A DNA stretch of 64,000 bases. Source: Clostridium collagenovorans DSM 3089. GTDB lineage: Bacteria; Bacillota; Clostridia; Clostridiales; Clostridiaceae. The notes below the pieces were generated by a model. The model was not told the DNA's origin. It ran no database searches and worked only from the letters and a program-made list of their open reading frames with translations. A program made the position numbers and the translations under genes. Location of the stretch: the NCBI RefSeq assembly GCF_900130005.1, contig NZ_FQXP01000003.1, forward strand, positions 186,001 to 250,000, in the 5' to 3' direction. Below, piece by piece: positions 33,256 to 42,517 of the stretch. How positions within the stretch are numbered: the first letter of the stretch is position 1; the number at the start of each line of letters is the position of its first letter.

Positions 33256-33894
33256 ATGGATAACAAAGCTATATTTCAGGAAATTGAAATGCATCTTTTA
33301 GAGGATGAAAAGCCCTCTATTTTTCTAGAAAATTTAAGGGATAATAGAGTTTTAGAAAAAAGTGTATTTAAAATTTTAGGAGAGCTTGCATATGTGCCAC
33401 AGGAACCAAAACATCATCCAGAGGGAAGTGTCTGGAATCATACAATGATGGTTTTAGATGAAGCTGCTTTAAGAAAAGGTTTAGTGAAAAATCCTAAGGT
33501 ATTTCTGTGGTCTGCACTTTTACATGACATTGGAAAAAAGGATACAACGAAAATGAGACATGGAAGATTGACAGCCTATGATCATGATACTGTTGGAGGA
33601 AACATAGTAAAGGATATACTAAGTGAGGTTAGTGAAGATAAAGAATTTATAGATGATGTATCTAATTTAGTTAGATTTCATATGCATACTTTTTATATAA
33701 CTAAAAACCTACCCTTTGCAGATAAAGAGTCAATGATAAAAAGCGTGGATATAAGAGAGTTATCATTACTTTCTCTTTGCGATAGATTAGGAAGAGGAAA
33801 GTTAACACAGAGAAAAATTGAAGAAGAAAAGGAAATGATAAATCGATTCTTAAATATAATGTCTTATGATTTAAAAGAAAGCATAAAATTATAG
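33256..33894 (+). CDS. HD-domain phosphohydrolase-like protein
   Basis: 212 aa cytoplasmic protein. The HD metal-site residues are visible: WNHTMMVLDEA, LLHDIGKKDT and YDHDTVGG, with a later HMHTFYIT. The arrangement resembles the HD half of tRNA nucleotidyltransferases, so it may act on nucleotides or RNA ends as a phosphodiesterase or phosphatase. The exact substrate is unknown. A weak SD (AGAGG) precedes the ATG. The aminopeptidase gene follows 79 bp later on the same strand. Confidence 0.85.
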   Translation: MDNKAIFQEIEMHLLEDEKPSIFLENLRDNRVLEKSVFKILGELAYVPQEPKHHPEGSVWNHTMMVLDEAALRKGLVKNPKVFLWSALLHDIGKKDTTKMRHGRLTAYDHDTVGGNIVKDILSEVSEDKEFIDDVSNLVRFHMHTFYITKNLPFADKESMIKSVDIRELSLLSLCDRLGRGKLTQRKIEEEKEMINRFLNIMSYDLKESIKL

Positions 33895-33973
33895 AAAGAG
33901 TTTTAATATTTGAATAATACGAAAAATTGTATTAATATAATATTGTAGTATAAAAAATGGGGGGAAGGTATAC

Positions 33974-35221
33974 ATGAACAAAGAATTTTTTATAAATAAT
34001 AGAAAAAAACTTATAGAAACTATAGAAGATAATTCTGTGGTAATTTTATTTGCTGGGGATGCACCTTATAAATCAGCTGACTATAAATATAGTTTTGTAC
34101 CAAACAGAAACTTTTACTATGTAACAGGTTTTCCAAGAGAAAATGCTATTTACATGGTAGCTAAAAAAGGTGAGAAGGTTTTAGAAAATATATTTATAGA
34201 AAGAAAGGACCCAATGGTTGAAAGATGGTTAGGTCCAAGATTATCTGTTGATGAAGCAAAAGAATTAACAGGGATTGAAAATATAAGATACATTGACGAG
34301 TTTAATAGTGAGTTTGAGCGTTACCCAGAGAGATTTGAAATTGACAATATCCTATTAGATTTAGAAAGACAAGAATACGGTAAAAGATCAACTATATCAG
34401 AGGATTTTGCTAATGAAGTAATTAGAAAATATCCATATTTAAGAATCAAGAATGTATTTAACGAAATTGGTGACTTAAGATTAGTTAAAACAGAAGAAGA
34501 AATAGATTTACTTAAAAAAGCAATTGCAATTACTAAAGAAGCAGTAGAAAATGTAATGAAGCATGCTAAAGCTGATATGATGGAGTATGAACTAGAAGCA
34601 TTCTTTGATTATACATTAAAGAAACATGGAGTTAAGTTTACATCATTCAATACTATTATGGGATCAGGTCATAATGGAACTGTTCTTCACTATGAATCAA
34701 ATAATTGTAAAGCTGAGGATGGAAGCTTAGTATTATTGGATTGTGGAGCACAATGGAAGTTTTATAATGGAGACGTAACACGTACTTTCCCTGTAAATGG
34801 TAAGTTTACAGAAAGACAAAAGGCTGTTTATAATGCTGTTTTACGTGCTCAAAAAGCAATAGAAGCAGCAGTAAAAGCAGGCGCTAAATGGAGCGATATA
34901 AACGAACTTTCTAAGAAGGAATTAGCAAAGGGATGTATGGAATTAGGATTAATAAAAGAAGAAAGCGAAGTAATTAAATATTACTTCCATACTTTTGGAC
35001 ATTCATTAGGACTTGATACTCATGATGTAGGAAGAGCAGATGAGTTAAAACCAGGAATGGTATTCACTAATGAACCAGGATTATATATTCCAGAAGAAGG
35101 AATAGGTGTAAGAATAGAAGACGATTTATTAGTAACTGAGGATGGATGTATTAATTTATCTAAGGATATAATAAAAGAAGTTGATGAAATAGAAGCATTT
35201 ATGGCTAAAGTAAATAAATAA
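33974..35221 (+). CDS. pepP: Xaa-Pro aminopeptidase (M24B)
   Basis: 415 aa. An N-terminal AMP_N domain (FVPNRNFYYVTGFPRENAIYMV) precedes the pita-bread metallopeptidase domain. The five metal ligands are found in LLDCGAQWKFYNGDVTRTFP (two Asp), FHTFGHSLGLDTHDVG (His), FTNEPGLYIPEEGIGVRIED (two Glu). It removes the N-terminal residue from peptides with proline in second position. GGGGGAAGG precedes the ATG. A long-loop terminator follows. Confidence 0.93.
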   Translation: MNKEFFINNRKKLIETIEDNSVVILFAGDAPYKSADYKYSFVPNRNFYYVTGFPRENAIYMVAKKGEKVLENIFIERKDPMVERWLGPRLSVDEAKELTGIENIRYIDEFNSEFERYPERFEIDNILLDLERQEYGKRSTISEDFANEVIRKYPYLRIKNVFNEIGDLRLVKTEEEIDLLKKAIAITKEAVENVMKHAKADMMEYELEAFFDYTLKKHGVKFTSFNTIMGSGHNGTVLHYESNNCKAEDGSLVLLDCGAQWKFYNGDVTRTFPVNGKFTERQKAVYNAVLRAQKAIEAAVKAGAKWSDINELSKKELAKGCMELGLIKEESEVIKYYFHTFGHSLGLDTHDVGRADELKPGMVFTNEPGLYIPEEGIGVRIEDDLLVTEDGCINLSKDIIKEVDEIEAFMAKVNK

Positions 35222-35234
35222 TAATAAATAAACT

Positions 35235-35331
35235 AAGCTGTCTAAAGGAAGAATTTCATGATTATTAAGGTATAATTATACTAATAATATGCTTTAATAT
35301 TATAAATTTAAATTTTAGGCAGCTTTTTTAG
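35235..35331 (+). terminator. Long-loop terminator of the aminopeptidase gene (family B)
   Basis: AAGCTGTCTAAA at 35235 pairs with TTTAGGCAGCTT near 35315, followed by T6. The loop is about 65 nt. Confidence 0.7.
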
Positions 35332-35373
35332 GTGGATTATGAATTCTTTATACAACTTAAGATATGTTTTTAC

Positions 35374-35388
35374 ATACAATAATTGTAT
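35374..35388. promoter_or_regulatory. 7-1-7 palindrome upstream of manA
   Basis: ATACAAT-A-ATTGTAT is an exact 15-bp palindrome ending 22 bp before the manA start. The 7-1-7 form is that of Fur/PerR-type boxes, but the bases differ from both consensus sequences. Operator role is inference. Confidence 0.4.
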
Positions 35389-35410
35389 ATTAATATTTAG
35401 GAGATATTGA

Positions 35411-36358
35411 ATGAATGATGCACCTATATTTTTAAGACCTATATTTAAGGAGGCTATTTGGGGAGGAAGCAATCTTAATAAGGTTTTTAAATATAATATA
35501 CCAAGTGACTCAACCTCAGAGTGTTGGGGAATAGCAGCGCATAAAAATGGAGATTGTATTATAGAAAATGGAGAATATGAGGGCAGAACCTTAAGTGATT
35601 TATGGAAAAATAATAGAGAATTATTTAATAACTCAACTGCAGATAGATTTCCATATTTAATTAAGATATTAGATGCTAATAAGAATTTATCTGTTCAAGT
35701 TCATCCAGATAGTGATTATGCTAAAATAAATGAGAATGGTGAATATGGAAAGTATGAGTGTTGGTATATATTAGATTGCGAGCCTAATACTAAATTAATA
35801 TTAGGTCATAACTGTAATAGCAAAGAGGATTTAATAAAGAGTATAGAAGATAATTTGTGGGATGATATATTAAGAGAGGTAGATATTAAAGCTGGAGATT
35901 TTATATTAATTCCTCCAGGAACTATTCATGCTTTAAAGGGTGGAACCTTAGCTTTAGAAATTCAGCAAAACTCTGATTTAACTTATAGATTATTTGATTA
36001 TAACAGAAAAGATAAAAGTGGAAATTTAAGAGAGCTTCACTTAAAAAAGGCTTTAGATGTAATAAGAGTGCCTTTTGAACCAAGTTATATTGATGAAAGA
36101 GATATTTTAAAGAAAAATATTTCTATTGCTCAATATGTTAATAGTGATATTTTCAAAATAGAAAAGTGGTCACTTAAGGGTCAAAGTGACTTTGAAAATA
36201 AATCATATATATTAATAGCTGTTATAGATGGACAAGGACAAGTCATATATGGAAATAATATGGTTAATTTTTCTAAGGGACAGTATTTTATAATCCCAAG
36301 TGGATTAAAAAACTTTTCTTTGAATGGAGAAAGTGAGCTTATGGTATGCATGCCATAA
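35411..36358 (+). CDS. manA: Mannose-6-phosphate isomerase, class I
   Basis: 315 aa cupin enzyme that interconverts mannose-6-phosphate and fructose-6-phosphate. Zinc-site stretches are present: SVQVHPDSDYA, YGKYECWYIL and IPPGTIHALKGG. FKEAIWGGSNL near the N terminus is typical of the short bacterial type, and LALEIQQNSDLTYRLFDYNR also matches. AGGAGAT lies before the ATG. No mannose PTS genes adjoin it. A terminator follows at 36380-36429. Confidence 0.93.
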   Translation: MNDAPIFLRPIFKEAIWGGSNLNKVFKYNIPSDSTSECWGIAAHKNGDCIIENGEYEGRTLSDLWKNNRELFNNSTADRFPYLIKILDANKNLSVQVHPDSDYAKINENGEYGKYECWYILDCEPNTKLILGHNCNSKEDLIKSIEDNLWDDILREVDIKAGDFILIPPGTIHALKGGTLALEIQQNSDLTYRLFDYNRKDKSGNLRELHLKKALDVIRVPFEPSYIDERDILKKNISIAQYVNSDIFKIEKWSLKGQSDFENKSYILIAVIDGQGQVIYGNNMVNFSKGQYFIIPSGLKNFSLNGESELMVCMP

Positions 36359-36379
36359 AATTTAATAGGTATTACGAGA

Positions 36380-36429
36380 AATTCTGGTGAGAATATATAA
36401 ATATGCTTACCAGAATATTTTATTTTTTA
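36380..36429 (+). terminator. Terminator of manA
   Basis: ATTCTGGTGAG at 36381-36391 pairs with CTTACCAGAAT at 36406-36416, followed by T-rich DNA. Confidence 0.8.
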
Positions 36430-36512
36430 GTTAACAATTTATATAAAGGCTTTATTTTAAAAATTATTATGATAATATATAAATTAATAAAATGTAGATG
36501 GAGAGTGGATAG

Positions 36513-36845
36513 ATGGATTTTTCGATTATAAAGATAGAGACCTTTATTCCTGTAAAATATGTAGATGTTTTAAGAGAAGAACTAAATAAAGTTGGAGCTT
36601 TAACAATTGGTGGGAATTATGATAATTGCATGAGCTACTCCATGGTAAAAGGTTCCTTTAGACCTCTAGAGAATGCAAATCCATTTTCTGGTGAAACTAA
36701 TAAATTAAGTATAGTTGATGAGGCTAAGGTTGAATTTTCTGCTGAGTATAAGCTACTAAAAATAGTAATAGATACAATTAAAAGAGTACACCCTTATGAA
36801 GTACCAGTTATCAATGTTATACCAACCTTAAACATACCTTTGTAG
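36513..36845 (+). CDS. YqfO/CutA-like PII-fold protein (COG3323 type)
   Basis: 110 aa. It resembles the CutA-like domain inserted in NIF3/YqfO proteins, here as a stand-alone gene. Features are IETFIPVKYVDVLREELNKVGA, GGNYDNCMSYSMVKGSFRPLENANPF and the closing HPYEVPVINVIP. Such trimeric PII-like folds may bind metals or small ligands; the role is unknown. The SD is a weak GGAGAG. It is followed by repeat A, copy 4. Confidence 0.83.
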   Translation: MDFSIIKIETFIPVKYVDVLREELNKVGALTIGGNYDNCMSYSMVKGSFRPLENANPFSGETNKLSIVDEAKVEFSAEYKLLKIVIDTIKRVHPYEVPVINVIPTLNIPL

Positions 36846-36852
36846 AGAAATA

Positions 36853-36956
36853 AATATACTTTGTAATATTAAATCTACATCATCGTAATTTATTACATGT
36901 TAATTTTTAAAAACTTATAAAATATGATTGAAGTTTATTTAATGCAAAATATATAA
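36853..36956 (-). repeat. Intergenic repeat A, copy 4 (inverted)
   Basis: Reverse-complement copy of the 17369 element: TATACTTTGTAATATTAAAT, CTACATCATCGTAATTTATT, ACTTATAAAATATGATTGAA, then TTTAATGCAAAATATATA. It is more diverged than copies 1 and 3. Region 36957-37187 shows no supported gene. Confidence 0.72.
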
Positions 36957-37187
36957 CATAGGATATAAGAGATGTAGCTTTATAGTATAGAAATTAAAAG
37001 GATTTTTAATCCCTATAATTATATGGTGTAACTACTTAAGTTGTTTAGAAAGATAGATATGATAAATTTATATGAAAACAATGAGTAGACATAATAAGTT
37101 AAAGTAAGTAATATAATATATGGGTAGAATTTTAGATTTTACTTGAGTAAAAACACTGCACATGATATTGTGGAAAGGAAGAAAAGT

Positions 37188-37745
37188 ATGAACGAAATTA
37201 TTGATTTTGAGCAATTGAAGAACAAAGCTAAAGACACTGATGTAGATAAATTTGAATTATATATGCAAGACTTATATTTTTCCATGGCACAAGGTGAACT
37301 TAATATGTTTGAATTTTCAAGACAAATTCAAAAGTATATGGAAGAAAATAATATATCTAATGAGAAGCTTTTAAATATACAAGAAAAGTTAATGAGTCGT
37401 TATGGAATAGGCATGGATGACGTATATGGTCAAATGAAAGATATGGGAATAGACACTTCTTCCTTAAACTTAGAGAATAATGACTATGAATCAATGAGAA
37501 AGACTATGGGGTTTTATGATAAGTATAAAAGCAGAATAAAGATGAAGCCTACAACGATCTATAGTATAAAAAATGATATTAATGATATAGAAATTTTTAT
37601 TGATGAGGAAAATGTTACCTTAAGAAGTCATGAAAAAGTAAACTTGAGTGATAATGAGTTAAATGAGTTCTTATGTTCATATAAAAAATGTTTAAAAGAT
37701 AAAAACTTAAAGGTGTGTATTTGTGATAATATGTATGAATATTAG
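37188..37745 (+). CDS. DUF3867-like clostridial protein
   Basis: 185 aa, soluble and acidic. The N terminus MNEIIDFEQLKNKAKD and the stretch MEENNISNEKLLNIQEKLMSRYG resemble the DUF3867 family found in clostridia; this assignment is from memory of the family and only moderately sure. AAAGGAAG at 37174-37181 fits ATG 37188, so the TTG at 37143 is rejected. There are no membrane segments. The gene ends near a perfect terminator. Function unknown. Confidence 0.75.
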   Translation: MNEIIDFEQLKNKAKDTDVDKFELYMQDLYFSMAQGELNMFEFSRQIQKYMEENNISNEKLLNIQEKLMSRYGIGMDDVYGQMKDMGIDTSSLNLENNDYESMRKTMGFYDKYKSRIKMKPTTIYSIKNDINDIEIFIDEENVTLRSHEKVNLSDNELNEFLCSYKKCLKDKNLKVCICDNMYEY

Positions 37746-37804
37746 TTCATACAATATTGTTGACAATAGTATTTAAATTTCATAAAATTTTAAGTGAAAG
37801 AAGT

Positions 37805-37837
37805 AAACCACTTTGAAACCCTTCAAAGTGGTTTTTA
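37805..37837 (+). terminator. Perfect terminator before the second MATE gene
   Basis: AAACCACTTTGAA, ACCC loop, TTCAAAGTGGTTT plus T run. It ends only 15 bp before the MATE start codon. Confidence 0.9.
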
Positions 37838-37851
37838 TTATGGGGGGAAAT

Positions 37852-39255
37852 ATGAAAAATCTAAAGTTAAAAATTGGGGAATTGTTTAACGATAAACTGT
37901 TTTATAAGAGTTTATTATTTTTAGCTTTTCCTATAGTTATTCAAAATTTAATAGCATCATCATTAAATATGTTAGATACAGTGATGATAGGAAACCTAGG
38001 TGAAGTAGAATTAGCTTCAGTTGGTATAGCTAATCAATATTATTTTTTATTTAGTTTACTTATAATGGGTATAAGTTCAGGAGCATCAGTATTTATATCT
38101 CAATTATGGGGGAAAAAAGATACTGAGAACATAAAGAAAACTTTAGGAGTAGGTGTTATAAGTGGAATAATTATATCCCTTATATTCACAGTTATAGCTT
38201 TGACAATACCAGATAAAATAATAGGGATTTTTAATACGGATAAAGAGGTAATAAAAATAGGAAGTCAGTATTTAGTTATTGTATCTATAAGTTATATTTT
38301 CACATCCATTACTTTTAATTATGCTGCGGCATGTAGAAGTGTTGAAAATACAGTAATTCCTATGATTGCTAGTTTTGCCGGATTATGTTGTAATGCACTT
38401 TTAAATTATATTTTGATATTTGGAAAGTTTGGGGCACCTATATTAGGTGTTAGGGGAGCTGCTATTGCTACTTTAATCTCAAGAATTTTAGAGTGTGGAA
38501 TTCTTATGATGTATATATATATGAAAAATCATATACTAGCTACTAGATTTAAGGATATGAAAAATTTATCCATGACCTTAATTAAAAGAGTATATGCAAC
38601 TATTACTCCAGTGCTTTTAAATGAAGCTTGTTGGGGATTAGGAAATGTGACATATGCTATAATCTATGGAAGAATAGGTACTCACGCAACAGCATCAGTA
38701 CAGATTTGTAGTACTGTATTAAATTTATTTATGATTGTCACCTTTGGATTAGCTAATGCTTCTGTTGTGGTAGTTGGCAAAGAAATTGGCTGTGGAGATG
38801 AGAAAAAGGGTAAATTATATGCAAAAAGACTTTGTGCAACTTCTGTTGTAGTTGGTTTAGTTTTAGCTTTATTATTAGGATCAACAGCACATTTGATATT
38901 ATCTATATTTAATGTCTCTGATATAGCTTATTTTAATTCCATAAGAATTTTAATATTCTACTCACTAATTATGCCTATAAAAGTATACACTGGAATAATG
39001 ATTGTAGGTATATTAAGAGGGGGAGGAGATGCAAAGTTTGGAACAATCCTTCAAGGAATAACTTTGTGGCTTATAGGAATTCCATTATCCTTTATAGCAG
39101 CCTTTGTTTTGAATTTAGAAGTTTATATTGTAGTTGCTGTAACCGGTATTGAGGAATTAATTAAATTTATAGTTATATTGAAAAGATTTAAGTCAAATAA
39201 GTGGATTAATAATGTAATAAATGATATTGAAGAGAAGAGTACAATTACTGTATAA
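37852..39255 (+). CDS. MATE-family efflux transporter (paralogue of 46154)
   Basis: 467 aa, 12 membrane segments. FPIVIQNLIASSLNMLDTVMIGNLGEVELASVGIANQYYFLFSLLI opens the protein; the gene at 46154 has a closely similar stretch, so the two are paralogues. GGGGGG lies just before ATG 37852; the upstream TTG 37813 would lie inside the terminator. Because the terminator ends at the SD, expression may depend on read-through or on a promoter overlapping the preceding gene. Substrate unknown. Confidence 0.92.
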   Translation: MKNLKLKIGELFNDKLFYKSLLFLAFPIVIQNLIASSLNMLDTVMIGNLGEVELASVGIANQYYFLFSLLIMGISSGASVFISQLWGKKDTENIKKTLGVGVISGIIISLIFTVIALTIPDKIIGIFNTDKEVIKIGSQYLVIVSISYIFTSITFNYAAACRSVENTVIPMIASFAGLCCNALLNYILIFGKFGAPILGVRGAAIATLISRILECGILMMYIYMKNHILATRFKDMKNLSMTLIKRVYATITPVLLNEACWGLGNVTYAIIYGRIGTHATASVQICSTVLNLFMIVTFGLANASVVVVGKEIGCGDEKKGKLYAKRLCATSVVVGLVLALLLGSTAHLILSIFNVSDIAYFNSIRILIFYSLIMPIKVYTGIMIVGILRGGGDAKFGTILQGITLWLIGIPLSFIAAFVLNLEVYIVVAVTGIEELIKFIVILKRFKSNKWINNVINDIEEKSTITV

Positions 39256-39266
39256 AGTTTGATATT

Positions 39267-39369
39267 AAATCTGTGGTAGAGTTGAAGTAATGCATAACTT
39301 AAGATATTTATAAAATAATTGTGAATATTTTAGTTTATGAATTTAATTTCTAGTATCACAGATTTTTTA
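39267..39369 (+). terminator. Long-loop terminator of the MATE gene (family B)
   Basis: AAATCTGTGGTA at 39267 pairs with TATCACAGATTT near 39353, followed by T6; the loop is about 75 nt. Region 39440-39530 has weak similarity to an inverted repeat A, probably decayed. Confidence 0.65.
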
Positions 39370-39585
39370 TTTTAGAAAAAAACAACTATATATTAAATTT
39401 GAAAATATAAAAATAAGTATTTTGAATTATAACTTGCTTTTATGGTAATATATATTTTGTAATATTAAAATCAAATTGATCCATTTTAGCTTATATTAAT
39501 CCCTTTAAAACTACAAATATAGGATTAGTTTACTTAATGGAGAAGATAAAATAAATTATTGACTAGTTAAAGAAGGTAATAAAAA

Positions 39586-40260
39586 ATGATTAAATTTAAT
39601 AATGATTGGGATGAATTATTAGGCCCAGAGCAATATGAAGAATATTATTTAAAATTAAGAGAATTTTTGAAAAATGAATATAGTAGCAAGGTTATATATC
39701 CTAATATGAATAATATTTTCCAAGCCTTACAGGTTACTTCTTATAAAGATACAAAGGTGTTGATTTTAGGGCAAGATCCATATCATGGACCTAATCAAGC
39801 ACACGGTATGGCATTTTCCGTGAATGTAGGAGTAAAAACACCACCCTCTTTATTAAATATGTATAAGGAATTAAAAGAGGATTTAGGATGCTGCATACCT
39901 AATAATGGATATTTGATGGATTGGGCAAAACAGGGAGTATTGCTATTAAATACTGTTTTAACTGTAAGAGATGGAGAAGCTAATTCTCATAAAGGAAAAG
40001 GATGGGAGATTTTCACAGACAAGATAATTTCCTCATTAAACGAAAGAGAGGATCCGGTTATTTTTGTATTATGGGGCAATAATGCAAAGGATAAGACAAA
40101 GTTAATAACTAATAAAAGACATATAATTTTATCAACAGTACATCCAAGTCCATTATCGGCTAGTAGAGGATTTTTTGGATGTAAACATTTCTCAAAGATA
40201 AATAATGCTTTAATATCCTTAGAAAAAAATCCTATAGATTGGCAAATAAAAAATGTATAA
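39586..40260 (+). CDS. ung: Uracil-DNA glycosylase, family 1
   Basis: 224 aa. It removes uracil from DNA. The water-activating loop GQDPYHGPNQAHGMAFSV and the DNA-intercalation motif HPSPLSASRGFFGCKHFSK are both intact. LLLNTVLTVRDGEANSHKGKGWE also matches family 1. The SD is weak (GAAGG). A perfect terminator follows at once. Confidence 0.97.
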   Translation: MIKFNNDWDELLGPEQYEEYYLKLREFLKNEYSSKVIYPNMNNIFQALQVTSYKDTKVLILGQDPYHGPNQAHGMAFSVNVGVKTPPSLLNMYKELKEDLGCCIPNNGYLMDWAKQGVLLLNTVLTVRDGEANSHKGKGWEIFTDKIISSLNEREDPVIFVLWGNNAKDKTKLITNKRHIILSTVHPSPLSASRGFFGCKHFSKINNALISLEKNPIDWQIKNV

Positions 40261-40270
40261 ACTATGATCA

Positions 40271-40308
40271 AATAAAAGAGAATACTCTTAAGGGTATTCT
40301 CTTTTATT
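40271..40308. terminator. Terminator of ung
   Basis: AATAAAAGAGAATAC at 40271-40285 pairs exactly with GTATTCTCTTTTATT at 40294-40308. Confidence 0.9.
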
Positions 40309-40540
40309 ATTAAAAAAATTGTATAAAACATTAAAAATAACGGATATTTTTTAGAATAATTCAAAAAAGATAAAAAAACCGAAAATAATTATGAATAATT
40401 ATTGAATAAAAAGTCAAAAAAGTGTATATTAAAAAAGTTCCCATAGAATAATATACAAATGATAGTTGAACAAAGAAAAATACCAATGAATTATCTTTTA
40501 CATTCTTAGGGAGAGAAAGTACTATACGAAGGAGAACAAA

Positions 40541-41761
40541 ATGAATAAGTTTATAGGAATAATAGGAATTCTAATTTTTTTATTAATTGCATATTTAATT
40601 TCTGCTGATAAAAAGAAAATAAATTGGAAATTAGTATTAATGGGAATGGTATCCCAAGTTATATTTGCACTTATTATTTTAAAATTACCAATAGGACAAA
40701 AATTCTTCCAAGGCATTAGTGATGCTATAACTAGACTTCTTAATTACGGTGCAGAAGGTGCAAGCTTCGTATTTGGAGATTTAGTAGATACAAATAAGTC
40801 AGGATTTATATTTGCTATACAGGTATTACCAACTATAGTGTTCTTTTCTGCTTTAATGAGTGTATTATATCACATAGGTATAATGCAAATTATTGTAGGC
40901 GCTTTATCAAAGGTGATATGTAAATTATTGGGAACAAGTGGAGCAGAAACTTTATCTGCTGTGGCTAATATATTCGTAGGACAAAATGAGGCTCCTTTAA
41001 TGATAAAACCATATATACCATCAATGACAAGGTCAGAATTGTTTTCTGTTATGGTTGGAGGTATGGCTACTGTTTCTGGTGGTGTAATGGCAGGGTATGT
41101 AGCTATGGGTGTAAATGCCGGACATTTATTGGCAGCAAGTGTTATGGCGGCTCCTGCAAGTTTAGTTATATCTAAAATTATGTTTCCAGAAGTAGATGTT
41201 CCTGAAACTAAAGATAATGTAAAAGTTAAAACTGAAAAAACTGCATCTAATGTAATTGAAGCAGCAGCTAATGGAGCTTCAGAAGGAGTTCAATTAGCAT
41301 TTGCAGTGGCAGGGATGTTAATTGCATTCGTAGCATTAATAGCTTTACTTAATGCTATACTGGGATGGTTTGGTTCATTTGTAGGAATGGATTATTTAAG
41401 CTTAAACTGGATATTTGGAAAATTATTTGCACCTGTAGCATATTTAATGGGTGTACCTACTGGAGATATATCAATGGCTGGAAATCTATTAGGACAAAAG
41501 GTTGTTTTAAATGAGTTTGTTGCTTATTCAGGATTAAGCACAGAAATTGCAGCTAATGCATTAGCTCCTAAGACAATAGTTATCTTAACTTATGCTCTTT
41601 GTGGGTTTGCAAACTTTAGTTCTATAGCAATTCAAATTGGAGGAATAGGTGGTTTAGCTCCAAGTAGAAAGTCTGATATAGCTAAATTAGGATTAAAAGC
41701 AGTTTTAGGTGGTACATTAGTAACATTTATTACAGCGACTTTAGCTGGATTACTTTTCTAG
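40541..41761 (+). CDS. nupC: NupC-family concentrative nucleoside transporter
   Basis: 406 aa membrane protein of the CNT family, importing nucleosides with Na+ or H+. Signature stretches are VFGFxxLP-like FIFAIQVLPTIVFFSALMSVLYHIG, GQNEAPLMIKPYIPSMTRSELF, and C-terminal ALCGFANFSSIAIQIGGIGGLAPSRK. GAAGGAG precedes the ATG. The 280-bp upstream gap is very AT-rich and I see no purine riboswitch in it. Confidence 0.93.
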   Translation: MNKFIGIIGILIFLLIAYLISADKKKINWKLVLMGMVSQVIFALIILKLPIGQKFFQGISDAITRLLNYGAEGASFVFGDLVDTNKSGFIFAIQVLPTIVFFSALMSVLYHIGIMQIIVGALSKVICKLLGTSGAETLSAVANIFVGQNEAPLMIKPYIPSMTRSELFSVMVGGMATVSGGVMAGYVAMGVNAGHLLAASVMAAPASLVISKIMFPEVDVPETKDNVKVKTEKTASNVIEAAANGASEGVQLAFAVAGMLIAFVALIALLNAILGWFGSFVGMDYLSLNWIFGKLFAPVAYLMGVPTGDISMAGNLLGQKVVLNEFVAYSGLSTEIAANALAPKTIVILTYALCGFANFSSIAIQIGGIGGLAPSRKSDIAKLGLKAVLGGTLVTFITATLAGLLF

Positions 41762-41819
41762 AGAATTAATAAAATATATTTTAAAATAAATGAAGCTTAC
41801 TATAAAGCTTAAAAGGATT

Positions 41820-41865
41820 AAAAACCTATAAAAATTAATTTATTTAATTTTTATAGGTTTTTTTA
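41820..41865 (+). terminator. Terminator of the nucleoside transporter gene
   Basis: AAAACCTATAAAAATTAA, TTTAT loop, TTAATTTTTATAGGTTTT, then T run; 18 exact base pairs. Confidence 0.92.
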
Positions 41866-41992
41866 GGTATAAATTTAGGCTAAATGTTACAAAATATACA
41901 TTAAGGTTACATAATTTATATTTTGTTGAGGCTTAAATAAGGCTATGATATAATTTAATAAATACAAATACTACATTTAAGGAGAGAGTGGC

Positions 41993-42460
41993 GTGAAAAA
42001 ATTAATGACATTATTTATATCTATTATTGCTATTTTTGCATTAGTAGGGTGTGGAAATTCAAACAAAGACGTAAAAGTTGTACCGGTTAAGGATTTAATG
42101 GAAAGTGTATCTTCAAAGGTTGAAGCTAAGCTTGCTCCACCTTTTGAAGGAGAAAATATCGAAGAGATTTATGGTCTTAAAGCTGATGACTATGATGAAG
42201 TAGAAATAAGAAAATCTCCAATTAATGTTCAAGCTAATGAAATCATAATAGTTAAAGCTAAAGATGGTAAAGTAGATGCAGTTAAAAAGTCTTTAGATGA
42301 ACATGGTAAAGCACTTGAAAAGCAATGGTCTACTTATTTACCAGAGCAATACGAATTAACTAAAGCTAGAGTTGTTGGTAATAAAGGTGATTATGTTTAC
42401 TTAATTATTGATTCAAATGCTAAAGATTTAGAAAAGGAACTTTTAAATAACTTAAAATAG
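41993..42460 (+). CDS. DUF4358-type lipoprotein
   Basis: 155 aa. Signal peptide MKKLMTLFISIIAIFALVG ends in a lipobox (LVGC) with C20 as lipidation site, so it is anchored outside the membrane. The mature part fits DUF4358: a small domain with IYGLKADDYDEVEIRKSP, EIIIVKAKDGK and a regularly charged C-terminal helix. The start is GTG 41993 after AAGGAGAG. DUF4358 proteins often sit beside AlgI-type acyltransferases and DHHW proteins, as here. Confidence 0.82.
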   Translation: MKKLMTLFISIIAIFALVGCGNSNKDVKVVPVKDLMESVSSKVEAKLAPPFEGENIEEIYGLKADDYDEVEIRKSPINVQANEIIIVKAKDGKVDAVKKSLDEHGKALEKQWSTYLPEQYELTKARVVGNKGDYVYLIIDSNAKDLEKELLNNLK

Positions 42461-42517
42461 AAGTTTATATTAAAGTTTTTTAAAGATATTTATTTGTATA
42501 GAATATTTGAAAATTGA

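Noticed and set aside
17369..36956. Repeat A copies as a dispersed CRISPR
   Set aside because: The copies are 5-9 kb apart, ~104 bp long, in both orientations and diverged; there are no spacers and no cas genes.
39440..39530. Fifth copy of repeat A
   Set aside because: Only short pieces (TATATTTTGTAATATTAAAA) match; the rest is too diverged to call.
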